Source: Lepas anatifera
Lineage: Eukaryota > Arthropoda > Thecostraca > Lepadidae
Direction of reading: 5' to 3'
Length of the DNA stretch: 64,000 bases
Assembly (NCBI GenBank): GCA_034440635.1
Contig: JAOTON010001911.1
Span: forward strand, 1,362,001-1,426,000
Positions 12,663-24,826 of this stretch are shown piece by piece. The notes beneath the pieces are model-generated. The model was given only the letters and a program-made list of their open reading frames with translations, searched no databases and was not told where the DNA came from. The position numbers and the translations under genes are program-made. The first letter of the stretch is position 1. Each line of letters opens with the position of its first letter.

Positions 12663-13844
12663 CTCTAAACTTCAAACAGAACCAGTCAACTTGAGTGTAA
12701 GCATTGGGCCGTGGATAGCAAAAACAAGCATCTTGTGCGCATATTTTTCACCCCGTGATGGTTTTTTGCCTTTCGTCTTGGGCATCCCCAAAAACTACGG
12801 TCAAATTATATTGCGGCAACATTTTTCACTGTCTGACGTTTTTTTATTTGTTGCGACTTTGCCTTGTCCCCCCCCTCCAACCGACCGGCTAGATCCGGCA
12901 CTGCCCAATGGAGACGTCCTTTCCACTCAGCAGGGCCTCAGCAGCCGGATCCCGTCCTCAGTCGGCTGCCACGTGACTGGCGCGCGCCCGAGGCGCAGAG
13001 AAACCGGTCACGCCGGTAAACAGGTGTCCGTGTGCCAGTGGCGTAGCCAAGGGGCGATCAGGCTATAGGCTCTCCTTTTGTTCAATATTTCCTATCCAAA
13101 TTTGTGAATTTATTTATTTTGGCTTCTAACTGCAGTTTCTCTGCTATCAACCACCTTGACGTATTTCTTGTAATGCCACTGCTCCTGTCCCATTCACCAA
13201 ATCATGAATGAACAGACCTGGCTCAGCGGTGACTCATGCGAATCTGGTACTGGCAGCGCCATCTATTGGGAAAGTTTTATAAAACTTGAAATAACTTTTT
13301 CGCCGAGCCTTTTTTGGTTTTGATTCTGTATGGAAATTGTATAGAGGAGATAGCCGCAAAACTCTGTTGTTTCCGTTTTTCCGATTTTTACCCTGAATTT
13401 TTGGAAAACGCTTTCAAATTTCAGCTTCTAATATCTTTCTTATAAAGCAAAAATTCAAAAAAGTACAACAACAGAGTTGTGGAGACTGGCTTCTAGAACA
13501 TAGGCCCACTCACACTGTTTCAATGATTATATTATGTAAAAAGTTATTCAAACTTTAAGTTTGAGAAATTTGAAAAAGAAAGTCAGATTGTACAAAAACT
13601 AGAAATGCGTCACGCTTGAAATATCAACTGCCGTAAAGATACACATATTGTCTACTTTTGGTGAAAAAATTACGACGATGGCCACCTTACTTTACGAGAT
13701 ATTTTACGAAATATGCTCCCATAGGGTTAACATTGATAACGCACCCTTAAGTTGCATAATCGCCACAGATGGCAGGCGCTAGACATAAGACTTAAGTATT
13801 GGCTATCTTCTCGAATCTTCGATACCCAAAATATAAAAACACAC

Positions 13845-13846
<2 letters not shown>
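12663..13846. other. No gene; dispersed repeat and a solo hAT-like end
   Basis: CAGTGGCGTAGCCAAGG at about 13036 resembles the hAT MITE end at 10417, but no partner end was found. The block at 13268-13400 is a second copy of the repeat at 11325-11475. Confidence 0.45.

Positions 13847-13899
<53 letters not shown>
13847..13899. repeat. (TA)n microsatellite
   Basis: A pure TA dinucleotide run of about 53 bp. The flank immediately after it (TTCAAGCACAGCCCTTCCTCAGAAT) resembles part of the palindrome arm at 20.8 kb. Confidence 0.95.
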
Positions 13900-13903
<4 letters not shown>

Positions 13904-14029
13904 GCACAGCCCTTCCTCAGAATCCTCATGGAATGTATTGATTTGAGAAGCATTTAATCATGGTTTGTGCAAGGATCTCGAATTTCAGATTTCACTCAAT
14001 TTCAGAATAATCTATGTGCTTTTTTATAA

Positions 14030-14915
14030 TGTTTGTCCCACGTGGACACGCCACGGAGCGTATTCACACCGGGTGCTGGACCACAGACATGTTTAATATC
14101 CGTAACATGATGACGTGTTTTGAATCTTTTTAGTCGATGATGAGGTGAGAGTGACTAAAGATGTGAGCATGATTTTTGTGTGTTCCACGTGGGAACACCA
14201 GGGTGAGGACTGATACCGGGTGCTGAAGCACTTTTTTATGATGATGAGGTGAGAGTGACTGAAGATGAAAGCATGATATTTTGTGTGTCATGCATGGAAA
14301 CACCACAGAGCCATCTGACCTTGGGTGCGGAACCACAGACATGTTTAATCTACGTACTAATAATGTGTATTGAGCCTTTTTTAGATGATGAGGTGAGAGG
14401 TACTTGATATGAAAGCATGATTACTCATGTATGAGCCCCTTTCCATAACGCCCTCAGGCCCGTAGGCGAGGAAAAACCTGTTGCGCACCGTCCCTCAAAG
14501 GCAAAGAAAGGAAGCTCATGATTTATCAAAGATATATTTTCCTCATCTTCATTGTCCGGCCAGATTTCATGTCAACAAAAGAAAGAAAGAAAGAAGAGAA
14601 AAAAGAATCACGTCATAATCACTTATAATGATCTCCAGGAGAAATGGGTCCTTTCAGATGATGATGAGATGAGAGTGACTTTAGATGTGAGCATGATTTT
14701 TTGGGAACACCACAGTGCGGACTAGCACCGGGTGCTGATATTTTTATTTTATTTATTTATTTATTTTTTTATGACGAGGCGAGGATGACTGAAGATGAGA
14801 GCATGATATTTGTCTGTCAAGCGTGGAAACACCGCAGACGACAACTTGACCCCGGGTGCTGAACCACAGACAGGTTTAATATACGTTATTAATCACGTGT
14901 TTTTTAACCTGGTTA
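14030..14915. repeat. Irregular tandem repeat
   Basis: At least four imperfect units share GATGATGAGGTGAGAGTGAC, GATGAGAGCATGAT-like, GTGGAAACACCACAG-like, CCGGGTGCTGAACCACAGAC and ATGTTTAATATACGT-like blocks. Examples lie near 14036-14110, 14136-14230, 14238-14350 and 14658-14890. Units are unequal because of internal deletions, and 14430-14640 is an unrelated interruption with an AAAGAAAG run. No coding content. Confidence 0.75.
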
Positions 14916-15039
14916 AGATGAAACAGCCTAGCTTTTACAATTTATTTGATTCGTTGTAACAAAATTATTAACACCACAAATCTAGAGAAGCAGTTTGCCA
15001 CGGAATGAAACACTCATACCTAGTTCGGCTACCACAGGG

Positions 15040-16076
15040 ATAAGAGGAGATACTAAAATATCTGGTCTATTGGTTGACATACAAATCCAACAGTTTCTTT
15101 TTTATGATATTTCTTATTACTGTTTTGCTTGCTGGCACATCTGCAACTACTTGAAATTGATTGATGAAAGAGGGAGATTGAATTGATGGCCAATTAGGGA
15201 GTAGTGAACAAACGATAATTTCAATTAGATAATGTTGTTCAAGAATCACATTTTGCCGAGTCTCATGATGATTGATTTCTCCTATTTTGAACATACTGCA
15301 GAGTGAATGAGGAAGCGAGCCTGTAAGAAATTTGTGTACCAGAAGAAGCATTTGGGACTTTGCTATATCACTAATTTTCAACAATTTAAATTTTACAAAA
15401 TATGGTTCAGAACTATGTGGTAGATTAACATTTGCAATAAGTCTGACCGCTCTTTTCTGTAACACAACTAAACGGTTCAACTGTAATGAGTAATTTACCC
15501 CCCCCCTCCCCAAGCTAGACAGCAATAGTTTAAATGAGAATGAACCAAGGAGTTGTAAAGAAGCAGAGCTACTTTTTCGTTAATGAAGTATCTAATCCTA
15601 CGAATAATCCCAATGCATCGACTAATTTTGGTACAAACATAGTTAATATGAGCATTAAATTTTAGTTGTTGATAAAAATAACTACTAAATATTTAACTTC
15701 GTTTTTCTCTTGTATTTCCCGATTGTCAATGTATTTTTAGCCGTAGCTCACTTGGAAATGGATAATAATGCTGGCTACAAGTTTAATCAGCATTAAGGGA
15801 AAGATAATTAGCGGAAAACCAATCAGATACGTTCCGAAGAGCAAGATTAACAACTTCTTGCAGGATTTTTGGGTCCTTGTTTTTAAACAATAGGGCAGTA
15901 TCGTCGGCATAAAGAAGACAGGACATATTTTCATTTATTAACGGCAAATCATTTATATATAACAGAAATAGAATCGGTCCCAAAATAGACCCTTGTGGTA
16001 CACCAATAGGGTCTATTTTGGGTACCTTTACTTTATTATGAACCCCAGATTTGATAAGATGGCTAATAAACAACTT
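15040..16076 (-). pseudogene. Decayed Jockey/CR1-like reverse transcriptase relic
   Basis: On the minus strand, 16076-15783 encodes the RT palm: GVPQGSILGPILFLLYINDL, then LLYADDTALL with the catalytic YADD, then the WFSANYLSLNAD block. A frameshift or gap follows, and 15525-15067 encodes the family's C-terminal segment (LQKRAVRLI, LLKISDI). The sequence upstream of the palm (above about 16077) is an unrelated GC-rich stretch, so endonuclease and N-terminal RT are missing. The motifs identify a non-LTR RT; the exact clade is inference. Confidence 0.85.
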
Positions 16077-16208
16077 TTCTACGCATAATCCCCCCGCCCG
16101 ACCCCGCGACCACCCCGCAACGCGGCCTCGTACCTTGTAGCGGTACACCCCACGCCTCACCTCTGAACCCCGGCAACCCCTGGACGCAGCAACATGTAAA
16201 GCCATCAA

Positions 16209-17937
16209 GCAACCCGAAAGTTTAGAAAATAAAAATTATGCTCTTCGGTGGAGCACCCCGAAATCTTTATATCTGTGAAAGAAGTTTCTTCCGAAGAGGA
16301 AGAAATATTTACGGTTTTTTTCGCTTTTCGAGCACGATTGGTTCTGAATTAATGTGGTAGGTACACAAATGGCTTGTAATGGCGTAGTTGACATGTCGTA
16401 GGGGCGCTCTGGATTACTTGACGCAAAAACCGCGCTGAATTTTTTTTTTTTTGCTCGCCAACATTGTTTAGGTCCTTTTGACGGAATCGCACGAACCTTT
16501 TCGGCGCCGCCACCCCGCCTGAGAGAAATCCTGGCTACACCCCTCCTGTCTACTTATGTTTTTGCACATTCTTTGCTCTAAAGAAGTCAACGTTACAGTA
16601 CAGTGGGAAAGGAACGCCACATATGCTAAAATATTGGTATTTACTCCCGCCAGCAGATTTTTTACACAATTTTTTTATTTTTAACGAGTTCATGCGTGAA
16701 TATATTTGTAAACTTAATGTAGAGGGCTGCAAAAAAGCTGTCTAAGGAAATTATTTCTGGTTAGGCTCCCCTGGCTTTCAATATTTTCGAGAAAAAAATG
16801 ACTCCCTTGCTTAAAATGGGTACTGACTCAACGTCTCCGAACCACTGTTCTAGACCATGTATTTTTTTGGAGCACTGCCAAAAAGTATACATCAAGGCCA
16901 CTCGTCTTTCTTTCTATAGCAAGGCGAGTAATTTTACATTGGGATGGTGTTTTGCTCTTGGATGTGACGTACAGTAAACATACGAAGTTCAGAATACGAG
17001 TACTGGAAATTCCAACTGGCCGGGATTTCCAATTTACGCTGCTGGACTACCCGTAATATTCGCAGCTGAAGTGAAGTGCCAAATAAGTTACGTCCAAAAA
17101 CTTGCGATTTTATGAATAGGTATTGGATATTTCCCGAGATTGTCGGGCTGAAAATGTTGAGATCCCGGCGTTGACCTCATTATGCAACAAATGCCCGTAG
17201 GAGTGAGTGTAAAAATCCATGGGTGATTAAATATCCTCCTGCTCCAAAATGTTATGTTGAATTTTTGTCACGAATGTATTAGTACAGGAATACTTTATAC
17301 AACACATATTCCAGGCTGACGGACTGCGGGTTCTTACCGCAAATATATTTACGAAGATATAGAGATGGTATTTTGATGCTGAAACAAGTTCATATCAGCT
17401 GCTCTTGACATCTCCAATCGTACAAACTGTTTACGTTCGAAGACATGTAGCAGAGGTCTGAATGGTCGTGTCAAAATCATACACGCAGACAATGCTCCAG
17501 CACCTTGGAGCCATTGTCATGGACGTTGTGATCTCTGTAATAAATAGGAGCGAATATAGGCCACATCTGATGTAAACATTTATTCGATCACCAAGGCTAC
17601 CACTGCTTAGAATAATCACTTCACTTCCAGTTCTGGGAGCTCGCTGGAATAAGCTTTGACTTCCGGCTCACTGCGAATAGCCAGCCGTTGATGGCTTCGC
17701 CGTCTGAGACAGAGTACAGCGCACCAAGCTGCTCTTAGCATCCTCTGCATTTTGCTAGAGAGTGCATGCTAAAGACAATCTGCTCAGTAAGATTATAGCT
17801 AGTGGCGTTTTTTTGCACAGTAGCTGTTTTTAAGAAGAGAGAGAGTGTGGAGGTGATCGACGGCAGAGCGCCGCCATTTGCGGAGTTGGTGCAGATGTTT
17901 TAGATTCCATCTGTCAAACATACGACACAGAAGAGAA
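16209..17937. other. No gene recognised; upstream of the lectin-domain gene
   Basis: No supported exon. CTGGCTACACCCCTCCTG near 16529 resembles a decayed MITE end. The promoter and 5' leader of the gene starting at 17938 should lie within the last few hundred bases, but no TATA box or clear leader could be assigned. Confidence 0.3.
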
Positions 17938-17983
17938 ATGCTGTGCTGGAGTCTTCTTTTGCTGACTTTTGGCTGTGCAATCG
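17938..17983 (+). CDS. Exon 1: signal peptide
   Basis: ATG opens MLCWSLLLLTFGCAI, a short hydrophobic leader, ending with a phase-1 G directly before a strong GTGAGT donor at 17984. The next acceptor (CTGCCAG before 20132) is in matching phase. It is too short to stand out as an ORF. The choice of ATG rests on the leader-like sequence and phase. Confidence 0.7.
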
Positions 17984-20900
17984 GTGAGTCATAGTGAAAG
18001 AATGAAATGCTGGACTGATCATGGGGCTTCACTGTCAATGTTTGTCACCCTGCTTTTTGTGTTTTATTGCTGAAAAAACTCCCGTCATTGAAATCCAGTG
18101 GGCAAGCAATTGTACCCAAAACGTGCAAATATGGACATTTTGTTGATCCCATTCTGCTAAGGCCTGTGCATTTAATTTGGAAACGGAAGTGTGGTAAAAC
18201 GGAATATCAGCCGTTTGAACGAATAATCTGCTCTTCTAAATTATAATATCGTGACAGAATGGATGATGAAGCGAGTGAAGAGCGGAAACGATACGTTTAG
18301 TTTTCGATTTTTTAGTTTTTATGTTTTTGACCCTGCTTTGAGATAAAGCTATGTTGCTGTATTGAGAGAGAGAGAGAGAGAGAGAGAGGAGGGGGAGAGA
18401 GAATGTATTATCTATAGTAAATTATATTATAGTTGTATTTTCTTGGGTTGTTGTGCCGAACAGGGCCGGAGGTGGTGATTTGAACTAGTTGTGTGTCGCG
18501 GTTGATAGACCCAGTCCTGGTGAGTGGTATGGATGGTATTGTGGTGTTTGTTAAATGAATGTATGTAAGATAAAAATTGGTTGGCTTGGTTTATTTCTCA
18601 TTTAAAATGTTTTTATTTAAGATCTCATGTTTTAGCAAAGTAGCCTACTTGTAGTTCAGTCCTCCACCCTGTCCTATTCCTACCGATAGTGAATTTATGA
18701 AATGTGCTTCCGACTTGTTCCCACAATGTCTTGGAGAATCTAGAAATGAGCGTAAAACGCATAGTTTTTTTGCATCTACTTGAGAGTGGGAAATATATTG
18801 TGCTTTGAAAAATGTTGTTTTATTTATATCCAAGGTTTTTAGGGGTCTCGTTTAATGATCTCATTTTACGAATATTTCGCCTACCATCTGCCATCTAATG
18901 CAATCAGCAATGCTCCTAAATGTGGCCATTGGTCGATTGAACACTGTTCAGGCTAGTGTGTTTGTGTGGACTCCTTGCAGTGTCAACCACGTTTTAGTTA
19001 ACTCACCAAGAAGCGATATTTTGTGTCGATCATTTTGACGACTTAAGAGGTCTATTTTGTCATGTACGATACCTCAAACAACTATTCTAGCTCAGTGACA
19101 GTAATTTCACTAGGCGAGCTTGTTTCGTTTAGAATTTTTGCCTTTTTGAAGACCGGGTTGTTGATGTGTAGGTGCTTTACTTTATATTGACTTCTCCTAT
19201 AATTTGGCACGTGCCTGTTGGTGATAAACACGCACATTGACGGGGGTCTGAGCCACCCGCGCTTTGACAGGGGGTGGGGGTAGGTACCCGCCCCCACCCC
19301 AAGATCTCGAGAACAATGCTGCATAACGCAAAAACGGTAAACGGCGTTTGGTAGCCCATACATTTCTTTGTCGAAAATATTGGACGCATTTTTTGTCAGG
19401 TCTCATCTAGGGTCACTAGAGGTAAAGACATGCCGTCATAGGGATAACATTTAAATGAAGGTTTTCGGTCATTTCTTCAGACAAAGTAAAGATAGAGCAA
19501 AACTATTGGCCCATTGGAGTCTTCGCAGCAAGCGGAATCGAGTGATATGTAATATGAGCTTTTTATGTCAAATTAGGTCAAATATGACATTTGGCCTGAC
19601 CTAAGGTTAGGTCAACGTTAAAGCGGTTCAAAATGCATATCATTAGAACCGCAAAGACAAGGCTAATCTAATGAAGTTAAAAATTGACACTCCTTCACTG
19701 TCCATTACTAAGTTATTAAGTTAAAACCATTTCACGTGTATTTCCAATAAAGAGGTCATGGATCGTACCTGCCCTTAGGTCATCGATATCGAAAATACCA
19801 GCAATTTTTTTAGAGAACTCCGTGGGCCCGTTATGTGATGAGTTTCAATCGGATAAGTTTATACTGTTCTGACTTATGATATCTTAAAATTGGTTTGAGG
19901 TCAGGTCACTTGACCTGTACTGGTAGCCTGATCTAAGATGATATCACCTCAAAATTTAGAAAAAAATGTTTAAAAAGACCAAGGAAAGGGTTACGCGCTG
20001 CCGTTTTTATGCTATCTTAAACAAACCGAGGGGGTGGGTACTCAGCCGCCGTCAATGAGCGTGTTATTACACATACAGATACAAATACAGATGAACTGGG
20101 CCCTTAACACGTGAAATTGTGTGTCTGCCAGGTTTCCATTTCCCAGACGAGGAAATCACTGTAACCAACCTTCAAGACACAGTCGAAGAAGACACAGTAG
20201 GGACATTTGTCGAGTACGAGGCTTCTGCAGACTACGATTATGACCCCGATAGCGTAGTTGACCCAGGCACCGGGGAACTCGAAGAACGCTTCTTCTTCGG
20301 CGGAAAGAAAAGTAAGAATCGTCTCCATGGTTCTCTGCGATGAGCGTCGCGCCCGGAAAGAGCTAGACGGGATTGGGTCGTCAGTAAAACTAAACACTTT
20401 TGATATAAAACCAGCGTACTAAAACTGCAATGTCTTTTAACTTCAACTCCTTGTATTGCTCACACTTCCACTTTATTGAGGTGGTTTTTAAAGTGTTGAC
20501 GTGATGATTATGAAGTGATTGTAAACTATGAAAGGAGAGGGTAAGGATGATTAAAGGTGAGGACAGCTTGGATGGGATTCCCCTTGCTACTTGTTACGCT
20601 GCCTACAATTTGGCTGAAACTCTAACAACTGTTGGATGAAAAAATATGTATTCCAGTCACCATTTTGATGCCCCTGCTTCTAAACACTGAGCTTTTTCAT
20701 TAGTTTTAAGTCTTTAGTTGTTAAGGTGATGATAAGTTAATAAGGTGGCCTGTCCCCTCGAATCCGGAAATGTAAACAACACTGAAAATTATATATTCGG
20801 GCACAGCCCTTCATCAGAATTCGTGTAGTAAATATAAAAATTATCGGTCATGACTATGACCGATAATTGTTTTATATTTACTACACGATTCTGATGAAGG

Positions 20901-23900
20901 GCTGTGCCCGAATATATAATTTTCAGTGTTGTTTACATTTCCGGATTCGAGGGGACAGGCCACCTTATCAACTTTTCATCACCTTATAACTTATCAGCAT
21001 GCTCCTCGCCGCAGCACTTCAAAACATATCAAAGTTTGAAGTCTTTAATTGATTTGATTCCGTAAGTGCTAATAACTTGATGGGGTACATTCACCTTGTC
21101 CATTTCGTTATCTCGCAATAATTATCTGTCTCTAAAAATTGCGAGTCCAGCAAAACGATAGCGGAAATTTTAACTTATTTCGGGAAATATCCGACTAGTC
21201 TATTCTTTCGAATACTTTCAAAGATGAAAACACTTTATGCTGTCTTTATTCCATGGTGTTAATTTGTAAATTAGTAACCATCGTAGGCGGATACAAGGTT
21301 TTCGATCAGGGGGAGGCATAGTTACAATAGGGCACCATCCGGGCGATAGGGGACGCTAAAACCTATCATGTGGGCGCCCATTGTCATATTGCGGGGCGCC
21401 GATATTTGCATCATGGGGGGCCTGGACCAAATCCTTGCACAGAAGAAGGGGGAGGGTACCCTGACTGTTTCAGAGGACGCCAGGGGGTCGATCAGGAGAT
21501 AAGGTGTTCCCACTTTCTCCCCCTGGATCCGCCTATGGTCTCTTTAACAGTATCAGTATACGCTTAACAATGTTATATCGGCAGAATGGGCCGGGCTGGG
21601 TGACACGGCGAAAAACTTCTTGCACAGCTTGACAAAAGGACCCCAGGATTCGATTCCAGACAGGCCTGTACAATCGGGACTGACTGCCCATATCGTGAGT
21701 ACTCTAAATGAAAGTGGTCAATTACGCTGGTCAATTAAAGCAACAAGTAGTCGTTGCCTCCCCCCGCACCCACATGGTCCAGGGGGCGCGTTTCTCTCAA
21801 ATGACGGCAGACCTGCTTTATGTCGCAATCACTTTTTCTAACTCAAGTTGTTCTTTAAGTCATTCTTGATCTGTCGTTCGTTTCGTGACTAGAAAATATT
21901 TTAATGGTGTTTCTGTCTTGTTTCCGGACAGAAATGTCGCAAAAATTTTAATTATTGTCAAAAAGGGCGCCATCTTATTCAACCATTGATTCCGTTAGAA
22001 TATGTACCTCTCTCTCATTTTTTTAATGCAGGTCTCAGAATTGGGACTCATGAATCCACTCAACGAGGTCCTTTCTTTTCTAGGATGACTACGATGCATC
22101 GATGGACTACGACTCTCCTGTAAATGAAGTGACTCCGCAGGGATTTCCGATTGAGTAAGTTGATGCCTTCAAAATACCACAACATCAAATTCATGGCATG
22201 GTTTCGAAAGGTGAATGATTTCTAGGTGCGTTGATTCTGCCAGTGTGAAACTATATTGCTCTATGCAGTGCAAATGGGCGTGAACTTTTCCAGCCTGAAC
22301 GAACGAATCAAGTTAAATGGTATTAATATATCTAAAGCCCCCATATTAACGTATTAGCTCCTAAATTTCTAAAGTATTATTTCTTAAACTTGCTGTATTG
22401 ACTGCATTTCAAATAATTCAACTAGTTATTTCACTGCTACATCTATTCACTACTTACCAAAAACGTGTTTCACCTAGTTTTGTGTCATTGCTACCATTGC
22501 CCCCAGCATTAGTTTTGCCCTTACCGTCAGTGCCAGTGGTGAAATCGACTGTTCCCGGGTGCCCAAGTTCCGGAAAAGGTTATGTCGAAAGGCGCGGCGT
22601 CAGGCTCGGCGTCAGAGGCGACCTGGAAGAGGAAGAGGGGGCGCGGCAACAGGGGCAGAGGCAACCGGCCCAGTACAGCCTCTGCAAGTGAGACGTGAAG
22701 TGGTTGCAGTTAGTTGGAGGAGTTGTATGATGAAAAGTTCTTAATGTGTGATAAAGCATATCGAGAAATTGACTCTTAGATTTTGTGTCGGTCTTTGGTG
22801 TCTCTTTTCTAGTGATAATTATTTCTGTCGCGTTCTGCGGCTGGAGCTGGGTATCGGAGAAACTGGAAGATTAGACCTGGAAGAGCTCCTCTGAAACTGA
22901 AAGAGAAAGCAGCTCCCTCCATATTAACCTTGCAGCATATCCTCCGGCCTCTCATTTTTGCACGTTCCCTTTGGGTGTCGACACAATAATACTCACATGT
23001 TCTTCCCCAGATTTGGGAGTTTCCAGGCCAGGATCCGGAGGCCCGGACTCCTACATCATGCAGCAGGCTCAGAGGTGCTGCTCGATACAACGGACTGGCG
23101 ACCTCTTGGCCTTCAACGAGTGCTGTGGCCAATTCGGGTTCTGCCCTATCTGCCCCGTTGGTGAGGAATCGTGTCTTTCTGTCTGGCGATCTGCCGGCAC
23201 TCCAACGTACTAGTACTGTACCAGTAGAGTACTTGCAGTTCAATCTAAGCTTTAGACATGGTTGCATTTGACATGCTTGCATGACAGGAGTCTGCATTTA
23301 TATTCCACCTTGGGTTTCTGTTCAAGCTGTTTACGTGGAAGAATCCAGAATGTTTTATGGAGGAAGGCTCCTCGGTCTGGGGGACGCCATTGGCACTTAA
23401 GGGGCGCTAGTTCTTTGGGTGAAAAACATAGGGGGTGCTAAATAGCATCGATTGGGTGCCGATGCTTGAATCCTGGAAAGGAGAGAAGCGGCATTCAGGG
23501 GCCGCTAGTTATCGTGGTAGGGGTGCTGAGTGCTCGATCGGGGATTGACAGCCATTCGCCATGCCTCCTACTTTCGCATATGCCCATCTACGTCGAAAGC
23601 GGGGGAGGACGGCAGGGCGCGTCCCCAAAGCAATATTTTGGGGGACATCCCCCAAAGTGTTGGGACCAGTCCTTATAGTTGTTTTGTATTTTCTCCCTAT
23701 TACCTGCATAAGTTTGTGTTAGTGTGTTGCTGAGGACCTCCATCGAAAGCGGTTTCAGACAGCCAATATGCTTAAAACTCACTCCCTCCCCCAGGGGCGC
23801 CGCCACGGAATTTTCGCAGGGGGGCAGACCCGGGCTGGTGCTGACCGGGGAAGGCGAATTTTGAGCATATTCGGTAACTGACAGCATTAATGACCATTGA

Positions 23901-24794
23901 CCCAAAAATTTGGGGGACGTCCCCCTGGTTGGCCAACAGGGGGGACGCGTCCCCTCGTTCCTCCCGCTTTCGGCACCCATGCCTCCCCGGTTATTGCCCA
24001 TCCGGGCTCATCCGCCCCCCCCCGCCCCAGCCCAGTAAGGTTTCTGTGGCAAGTGCCCCTGCCTATGCTGGTTTAAATGTTATCTAATGTGGCACTTGTG
24101 GTAAGCTTTGAGTTTTTATGGAAATAGTTTGCTGTCTAGCCCGTTATTTGTGAGCAAGAGCACTTCGTTTTTCTAGCACTGAAGGAAAACGACACCCTGA
24201 CATAAAACCAGTGCAGTTTAGTGGAAATAGGCTGGACTCTTGAGGGTGTGAACTCAAACCTTAATTGAAGCCCTTTTTCAGATGCAGTCAAACTGGCCAA
24301 GGATGAGTGTTGTCCATACCTGGCAAGAAATGATCACGTCGGTCATAGACAATGCTGCTCCCAGCACGGCCAGTGTCCGAGCTGCCAGGACTTTCTACCA
24401 GCGAAAGGCACGTGAAATAAAGTCACAACAAGCCTGGACGGCTGGAGCATACAGCGCAGTGCCTCCTGGCCCCGCAAACACAATGTTAACGGCACCTTCA
24501 TAGCTTTACTTATGTCATGTTTCTGACGTAGGATGATGAAATGCCACTAGATTACGGTGGAATTGTTAGCAAAGATGAATCCATGGAACATACTTTAAGG
24601 ATATGTGTCTGGCTCTGCTGACAGTGATAAGAAATCGAGTATTTCCCATAGGGATGAGATGAACTGGAAGTTTAAAATGACAATTTTTGTTTCTGAATTA
24701 TGATTTTAAGGATAGTTTTTCCTTGGTATTTTTTTCATTCGGCGCTTCAATCGATAATCTCGTTATATAGTAAGCATGTCATTGTTCGTGGCCC

Positions 24795-24826
<32 letters not shown>

